The notes under the pieces are model-generated. The model was not told the DNA's origin. It ran no database searches and worked only from the letters and a program-made list of their open reading frames with translations. From NCBI GenBank assembly GCA_946500295.1, contig CAMMVF010000012.1, positions 1 through 64,000 of the forward strand: DNA of 64,000 bases, written 5' to 3'. This document shows positions 58,385 through 64,000 of this stretch, piece by piece (positions within the stretch are counted from its first letter, which is position 1; each line of letters starts with the position of its first letter). Made by a program: the position numbers and the translations under genes. This DNA is from an uncultured Clostridia bacterium (lineage in GTDB: Bacteria > Bacillota > Clostridia > Oscillospirales > Acutalibacteraceae).

Positions 58385-60637
58385 TTACATAACCGCATTA
58401 TTTCCGTAGTTTGCAGAGGTGGTAAAGGTAAGGGTTATAACTGTTCCTTCAGCTACCGTCTCGCCTGCTGCCACACTCTGATTGAGCACTACTCCCTCGC
58501 TTGCTCCTGAAATACCGGAGACGCTGATGTTGAGGTTATATGCCGCTGCAACCGAATTCGCCTCAGCAAGTGTGTAGCCAGAGAAGTCCGGCACCTCTAC
58601 CGACGTGTTACTTACCTCATCCAGGCTGGTGTAGAGAACCACTGTACCGCCCTGAGGTATTCTCGTGGAGGCGGCGGGAATCTGAGCCTCGACAGTATCA
58701 CCGTCACCTTTGACAATGCAGGTATAGCCGTCGGATTCCACCTTTGACTTTGCCTCGTCCACTCCAAGTGCCAAATAGGAATTTGCAGTGGTATCCATCT
58801 GTGCTATCTCCTCGTCTGTATATTGTGTACTGACCTCGAGATAGGGCATTACCTCGCTCATAATCTGAGAGAAAACGGGGGCAGCAACCGCCGAGCCGTA
58901 GTAGTTATTTCCAAGCGGAGTATCAAAGTAAACCAGAAGGCAAACCTCCGGGTCATCGGCCGGAGCAAATCCACAGAATGAAGCGATGTAGTCGTCTATT
59001 CCGTCATCATTTGCATCATATAGCTTCTCTGACGTACCGGTCTTGCCCGCTACCCTGTAACCAGCTACATAGCTGTTTTTAGCCGAACCTTCTTTTGCAT
59101 TAAGCTCCAGTATCTCACTGAGTTTTTCACAGGTTTCCTCTGATACCACCTGACGCTTAACCATCTTGTCAGTGGATTTTACGACATTGCCGTCGGCATC
59201 TAAAACCTGCTTTACAACATAGGGCTGCAAAAGCTCTCCGCCGTTGGCTACTGCTGAAATAGCTGCAACCATTTGTATAGGAGTTACTGATACACCCTGA
59301 CCGAAGGAAGCTACTGCCAAGTCCAAGTCAGTCATCTCTCCATCAGAATTAAAAAATAAACCGCTCGCCTCGCCGGGTAAATCAATACCAGTTGTTGTGT
59401 TAAATCCAAAGGCTTGGAAATATTTCCAGAAATTCTGCTTACCTATTCCGGCTCCTATCTGCATGAAGGCAGGGTTGCATGAATTACATACTGCTTGGGC
59501 AAAGGTTTGAGTCCCGTGTCCGCTTGTGTTGTGACATCTAATGACACCTGCATTTTCAACCGGTTTGTATGAACCTGTGCAGGTGAAGGTGGACTCATCA
59601 TTTACAGTATTTTCCTCCAATGCCATAGCCGCAGTTATAACTTTGAAAACCGAGCCGGGATAGTAGGTATCGCTGACCGCCTTATTTCTCCACTGAGAAG
59701 ATTGGGCCTCGTACTCGGCGTTTTGCTTTTCTGTACCTACAAGTAAATCAATCTGCGCCCGTGTTTGGTCATCAGCTATGGTATAAGGATCGTTCAAGTC
59801 GTATCCACCCTCGACCGCCATGCCGAGAATAGCTCCCGTATCTACGTCCATCATAATTGCAACAGCCCTGTTAGCAACTTTATTTTCAAGTATTCCCTGC
59901 TCAAGATACTTTTCCATAATGTGCTGTATAGTTTCATCAATTGTGAGCACCAGACTGTTTCCATCCACGGCGTCAACCTTTTGCTCGTAATTAAACGGCA
60001 TCTCCACACCGTAGGGACCCTTTGCCGTGACAAGTCTTCCGGGCGTTCCGGTCAGCTCATCATCATATTCATACTCAAGCCCCGAAAGTCCCTGATCCTC
60101 GCTGCCGGTAAAACCGATAACAGCTGAGGCAAAATCGTTGTACGGATAGTAGCGCTTATAGTCCTCAAGCAAATCTATGACTCCGCTAATTCCGTGTTCT
60201 TCTTCTATTGTATCCATAAATTCCAAAATCTCATCTCGGGTGTCGCTTTCGATCTGACGCTTTACGACCGAGTAGTAGGAATTTTCCTTGGTCTTTTCAT
60301 ATACGCTTTCCTGGTCAAGCCCCAGTATTTCGGACAGTCCTTTTGAAACTATGGTTCTATCTGCGTCGCTTTCAAAGCTGTTTGGTGAGAGCACTACCTT
60401 CCACACCGTAGCGCTTTGCGCCAAAACCTTACCGTTGGTATCATAGATAGTTCCCCTTCGCGCGCTGATAGTGGTATCGTTAAGCTGCTGTTCAACAGCG
60501 GCCTGCTGTAGAGTCTCACCCTCTACGATAGTTAACTGCGACAATCGAAAGGCAACCGTACCAAAACCGAGCACCAAAATACACAGCATTATTACCATAC
60601 ATCGGCGCATCAACTTTGATTTAGAACTGCTGGACAT
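58385..60637 (-). CDS. PASTA-containing penicillin-binding transpeptidase (PBP2/SpoVD type)
   Basis: PGSVFKVITA (SxxK), SCNPAFM (SCN), GKTGTSEK (KTGT), C-terminal PASTA-like repeats. ATG at 60637. Confidence 0.94.
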   Translation of the reverse strand: MSSSSKSKLMRRCMVIMLCILVLGFGTVAFRLSQLTIVEGETLQQAAVEQQLNDTTISARRGTIYDTNGKVLAQSATVWKVVLSPNSFESDADRTIVSKGLSEILGLDQESVYEKTKENSYYSVVKRQIESDTRDEILEFMDTIEEEHGISGVIDLLEDYKRYYPYNDFASAVIGFTGSEDQGLSGLEYEYDDELTGTPGRLVTAKGPYGVEMPFNYEQKVDAVDGNSLVLTIDETIQHIMEKYLEQGILENKVANRAVAIMMDVDTGAILGMAVEGGYDLNDPYTIADDQTRAQIDLLVGTEKQNAEYEAQSSQWRNKAVSDTYYPGSVFKVITAAMALEENTVNDESTFTCTGSYKPVENAGVIRCHNTSGHGTQTFAQAVCNSCNPAFMQIGAGIGKQNFWKYFQAFGFNTTTGIDLPGEASGLFFNSDGEMTDLDLAVASFGQGVSVTPIQMVAAISAVANGGELLQPYVVKQVLDADGNVVKSTDKMVKRQVVSEETCEKLSEILELNAKEGSAKNSYVAGYRVAGKTGTSEKLYDANDDGIDDYIASFCGFAPADDPEVCLLVYFDTPLGNNYYGSAVAAPVFSQIMSEVMPYLEVSTQYTDEEIAQMDTTANSYLALGVDEAKSKVESDGYTCIVKGDGDTVEAQIPAASTRIPQGGTVVLYTSLDEVSNTSVEVPDFSGYTLAEANSVAAAYNLNISVSGISGASEGVVLNQSVAAGETVAEGTVITLTFTTSANYGNNAVM

Positions 60638-60676
60638 TGTATTTCCCCTTTCACAATTAGTTCCCTTAAGCTTCTT

Positions 60677-60845
60677 ATTTAAATCTTCGCCTGCGTGACA
60701 AGCTCGTTTGATCACGCCTGCGATGATTGCAACCGTCGCCGGGGAGCTTTGCTCCTCAGGATTTCGGCGGGGAATTAAACCTCACCGAAAGACTGAATGG
60801 AATCCGCCGCCTACTAAGGCGGGGAACATCGGCGACTTGGTTATA
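60677..60845 (+). repeat. Copy F of the interspersed repeat (full length)
   Basis: ATTTAAATCTTCGCCTGCGTGACAAGCTCG..CATCGGCGACTTGGTTATA. Confidence 0.95.
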
Positions 60846-61162
60846 TATATGAAGGGAGGGTAGATTGACAACTGTTTTTCCTATATTATATGTATATAAA
60901 TACAGACTCCTCGCATATTCTCAATTCGTTCAAAAGCGATTTATCTCAAGCTTTTATCGACTGATTTCAAAACCAATATTCATAAGCAAGCCTCGACACT
61001 GTTGAGCAAAATGCGACAATAGCCATAAACAGCAAAAAAGGTTGCAACAACACAAACCAGCGACAAATAGAGTTTTTCAATTTCTGCCACTGATTTGCTC
61101 GGGGTAAGCCCCGTGTTACAACCGCTTGTTTTTCACTTAATTTATTTTGTACCCAAAACGGA

Positions 61163-61675
61163 TTAAGACCACAAGCCCGCAATAGCCTGTGCGATGGACT
61201 CAAAAATATTTGAGCTCTGATCCCCGCTTACCTCAGCCTTATCTCCATCTGAAAGCTTTATGTACTCCTTTTGATAGCTGTCAGCTTTGGTCATGCCAAG
61301 CTGAGACTCAGCATACTGCTCTACCTTATCGGTTGAAAGCTTAGAGTCAATCTTCATTTGTAACTGAGTGTACAGGCTCTCCTGATCAGAAAGTGCAGTA
61401 CTGGCATTGCTTATCTGCTGGTTAAGCTCGGTAAGCTGCACCTGCCCATGGATAATAACGGCAACTGTCACGGTGATTACCGCTCCCATTACCACACCGG
61501 TAAAAATCTTCACAGGATTGCGCTTAGATCTTCTGTTTTTTATTAAATCCTCTTCAGGTAAACTGACAACATTATGTTTTCTTCTATAAACTCTTCTTTG
61601 CTCTTCAGCTCTTTGTTCAGCCGTCGTTTCAAAGAGGCTGATATCGTAGGCCACGCTTCTTCCGTTTAAAGCCAT
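61163..61675 (-). CDS. ftsL: FtsL-like division protein
   Basis: Basic N-terminus, one TM, coiled coil, position after rsmH in dcw cluster. Confidence 0.8.
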   Translation of the reverse strand: MALNGRSVAYDISLFETTAEQRAEEQRRVYRRKHNVVSLPEEDLIKNRRSKRNPVKIFTGVVMGAVITVTVAVIIHGQVQLTELNQQISNASTALSDQESLYTQLQMKIDSKLSTDKVEQYAESQLGMTKADSYQKEYIKLSDGDKAEVSGDQSSNIFESIAQAIAGLWS

Positions 61676-61952
61676 TTTTTACACCTCTAAATAAATAACC
61701 CGAAAACTCCAACTTTCCAGTGGAATTTTAATTGTAATTAAATTGTTAATGTTGATAATAATTATACCGGCCCGAAACACTCTGGAACTATAAAAACGCC
61801 GAATTAAAGCTAAAATACCGTTTTAACAGCAAGTAACAAAATCGTAATAATTGTAACCAATCCAAATCAATCGGCATTTTAGACAATTTTTTCATTATTC
61901 ACTATATCTTGGAGTGAAATTTCTAAAATTTAGCCTTAATTTCACTATATAT

Positions 61953-61981
61953 AGTTTACTACTTTCCATAGTAAATGTCAA
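61953..61981 (-). promoter_or_regulatory. Candidate promoter of ftsL
   Basis: Minus strand TTGACA, 17 bp, TAAACT. Confidence 0.5.
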
Positions 61982-62010
61982 AGCCTTTTTTAGTACAATT
62001 TACAATATTG

Positions 62011-62937
62011 TTACATTTTCTCAAAACACCTTAATTTAGCGCTTCTGCTGCGAGGATTTTTGTCTAATTCCTCTACAGAAGCTTCCACCGGCTTTCTAAG
62101 TATAAGTCTCCCCTTGGGTTTATTCCCGCAAACACAAACAGGAAAGTCCTTCGGACAAGTGCAACCGGTACACCACGACGCCATCTTCTGCTTTGTTATC
62201 CTGTCCTCCAGAGAATGAAAGGTTATCACTGCAAGTCTTCCTTTGGAAGCCAGTAAAGAGAAAGCGGCGTCAAGCCCCTTTTCGAGCACGTCGAGCTCGC
62301 CGTTTACGGCTATTCTCAACGCCTGAAATGTTTTTCTTGCCGGGTGTCCGTCACGTCTTTTAGCAGCCGGAACTGACGCTTTGATTATTTCAGCCAAATG
62401 CAAAGTTGTTTCGATTCTTCCCTTTTCTCTTTCCTTGACAATATGGGATGCTATTGAGGAGGCAAATTTTTCTTCCCCGTACAGGGATATTATTCTCGCC
62501 AACTCCTTATAGCTCAGTTCATTGACCAAATCCGCCGCAGTTTTTCCACTTTGACTCATCCTCATATCCAGCGGTGCGTCATAATGAAAGGAAAAACCTC
62601 TTTCTGGTGTGTCAAGCTGAACTGAGGATACCCCGATATCCAGTAAGATACCGTTCACACTGTCAATGCCAAGATCTTTGGCAATCTCTTCCATCCGACT
62701 AAAGTTAGACTGAACAATTACACAGCGGTTGTCATTTTGAAAACGCTTTGTTACAGCGTCTATCGCTGTAGGATCCTGGTCGATTGAAATTAGTCTTCCG
62801 TCAGGACCGAGATTTTTAAGTATCTCCGCCGAATGTCCTCCGCCGCCTGCCGTGCCGTCAATATATACGCCGTCAGGGCGAATATTAAGGGCGTCAACGG
62901 CCTCATGAAGCAACACCGGAATGTGAGAAAACTCCAT
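62011..62937 (-). CDS. rsmH: 16S rRNA m4C1402 methyltransferase
   Basis: HIPVLLHEAVDAL, DGTAGGGGHS, DIGVSSVQLDTPERGFSF. Confidence 0.97.
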   Translation of the reverse strand: MEFSHIPVLLHEAVDALNIRPDGVYIDGTAGGGGHSAEILKNLGPDGRLISIDQDPTAIDAVTKRFQNDNRCVIVQSNFSRMEEIAKDLGIDSVNGILLDIGVSSVQLDTPERGFSFHYDAPLDMRMSQSGKTAADLVNELSYKELARIISLYGEEKFASSIASHIVKEREKGRIETTLHLAEIIKASVPAAKRRDGHPARKTFQALRIAVNGELDVLEKGLDAAFSLLASKGRLAVITFHSLEDRITKQKMASWCTGCTCPKDFPVCVCGNKPKGRLILRKPVEASVEELDKNPRSRSAKLRCFEKM

Positions 62938-62947
62938 CGGACTCCTC

Positions 62948-63367
62948 CTAAAATGTGATATTCTGCATCAGCTGAGCAATATCCTGCTCTTCGGACGCTC
63001 TGGTTATTTCGTCCCACTTTTCGCTGCTCCAGATTTCCACGTGCTTTCCTGTGCCGACGATTGCGACCTCCTTGTCAATTCCTGCATGTTTTCTCAACTC
63101 GTCGGGGATTACAAACCTGCCCTGAGCATTCGGTACCGCTTCATCTGCACCTGCGCAGAAAAAACGCTGAAGCGCCTGTGCCTCGGGCATTGGCCGCGAC
63201 TCTATCTGGTTTAAAAGCGACTCCCATTTGTCGGCAGGCATAGCCAAAAGACAGCCTCCCAGTCCTTTTGTGACAAAGAAGCTGTCGCCAAGCTCCTGGC
63301 GGAACTTAGCAGGCATTATTATTCTGTTTTTAGGGTCCAAATTATGTTTAAACGTCCCTATAAACAT
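62948..63367 (-). CDS. mraZ: Transcriptional regulator MraZ
   Basis: GTFKHNLDPKNRIIMPAKFRQELGD. Confidence 0.95.
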   Translation of the reverse strand: MFIGTFKHNLDPKNRIIMPAKFRQELGDSFFVTKGLGGCLLAMPADKWESLLNQIESRPMPEAQALQRFFCAGADEAVPNAQGRFVIPDELRKHAGIDKEVAIVGTGKHVEIWSSEKWDEITRASEEQDIAQLMQNITF

Positions 63368-63407
63368 AACGCCACTTCCATGTCATAATTTTATCTTATA
63401 CGCTAAT

Positions 63408-63437
63408 TTGTGTCACCAAGTGACATCTTGTGTCACC
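63408..63437 (-). promoter_or_regulatory. Direct repeats upstream of mraZ (candidate MraZ boxes)
   Basis: TTGTGTCACC at 63408-63417 and 63428-63437 (20-bp period), with inverted AAGTGACA between. Confidence 0.5.
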
Positions 63438-63748
63438 CGATGAACTTATTATATGACATCGTTCGGCATTTTGCAAGTACATTTTATAGATTTCAGGATA
63501 CAAAATTGTAATAATCTGTAGCTACTGCCCAAATATTTCCAATACAATATATTGAAATCGCACCTTCAATTCACCACAATATATCACTTTTAGTTCAAAA
63601 TAGGAAATAAGAGTCGAGGATTTCGTGGTGATAATTCAATCCTTTGAAAAAATTTAAATAAATACTTCGTGATTTTTCACAAGAGTATTTTGATACGATT
63701 TGTATATCTCAGCAATAACTATACTATAAGTTATATTACAGATATAAA

Positions 63749-63775
63749 AAAAGCGCACAAGCTCGTGCGCTTTTG
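63749..63775 (-). terminator. Terminator of the 63786 gene
   Basis: Minus strand AAAAGCGCACGAGCTTGTGCGCTTTTTTT. Confidence 0.85.
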
Positions 63776-63785
63776 TAACGGACTG

Positions 63786-64000
63786 TCAGTTGCCGCTTCT
63801 CTGTGAATTTTTAAGTCCGGCTCTCGCCTTTTTCAGCTCATTGACCTGTGCAGTCATAAGCTCATCAGTTCTCGCCATAAGGTCGTCAATATATGAGTTT
63901 GCAGCCTTGCGAAGCTCCTTTGACTTTGCATGAGCATCATTTATAATATCGTTTGCCTCAGCCTGAGCCAAGCGTACAATTTCATTTTGATTTACGAGGG
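63786..64000 (-). CDS. Coiled-coil protein, C-terminal part only (continues past window)
   Basis: NEIVRLAQAEANDIINDAHAKSKELRKAANSYIDDLMARTDEL; open to the window edge. Confidence 0.7.
   Translation of the reverse strand, partial: LVNQNEIVRLAQAEANDIINDAHAKSKELRKAANSYIDDLMARTDELMTAQVNELKKARAGLKNSQRSGN

Noticed and set aside
60865-60891. TTGACA followed by TATATT/TTATAT on the + strand
   Set aside because: Spacing to the possible -10 elements is 11-15 bp and no + strand gene follows; probably chance in AT-rich DNA.

Overview
The window is Firmicutes/Clostridia-type chromosome, probably a spore-forming Oscillospiraceae/Ruminococcaceae-like gut anaerobe (lineage is inferred). It opens with the trailer end of a CRISPR array (33-bp repeats, no cas genes in window). 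Next is a small accessory block: a lipoprotein, then a TetR-controlled + strand operon encoding an alpha/beta hydrolase, a stand-alone condensation-domain protein, an ACP, an AMP-dependent ligase and an SCP2-like protein. This looks like a compact NRPS-like or fatty-acyl-conjugating system. The rest is mostly conserved chromosome on the minus strand: cysK, pgi, a 2-oxoacid:ferredoxin oxidoreductase operon with a MinD-like ATPase, metY, thiN-rsgA-prkC-prpC-rlmN-rsmB-fmt-def-priA-rpoZ-gmk-remA-yicC, yebC, rmuC, sigG, add-punA, mntP, lrgAB, and a dcw cluster (mraZ-rsmH-ftsL-pbp-mraY-mraY2-ftsW-murG-murA-ftsQ-ftsZ). Main observations: (1) the TetR/C/ACP/ligase/SCP2 operon; (2) a family of about 170-bp multi-hairpin intergenic repeats with six full or internally deleted copies; (3) a tRNA-Gly(GCC)-like gene with a broken T-arm behind a strong promoter; (4) tandem mraY paralogs, one with altered active-site motifs; (5) a three-helix palindromic element upstream of yebC; (6) an RBS-sequestering hairpin before sigG. 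All calls come from reading the sequence; no homology search or folding was run.
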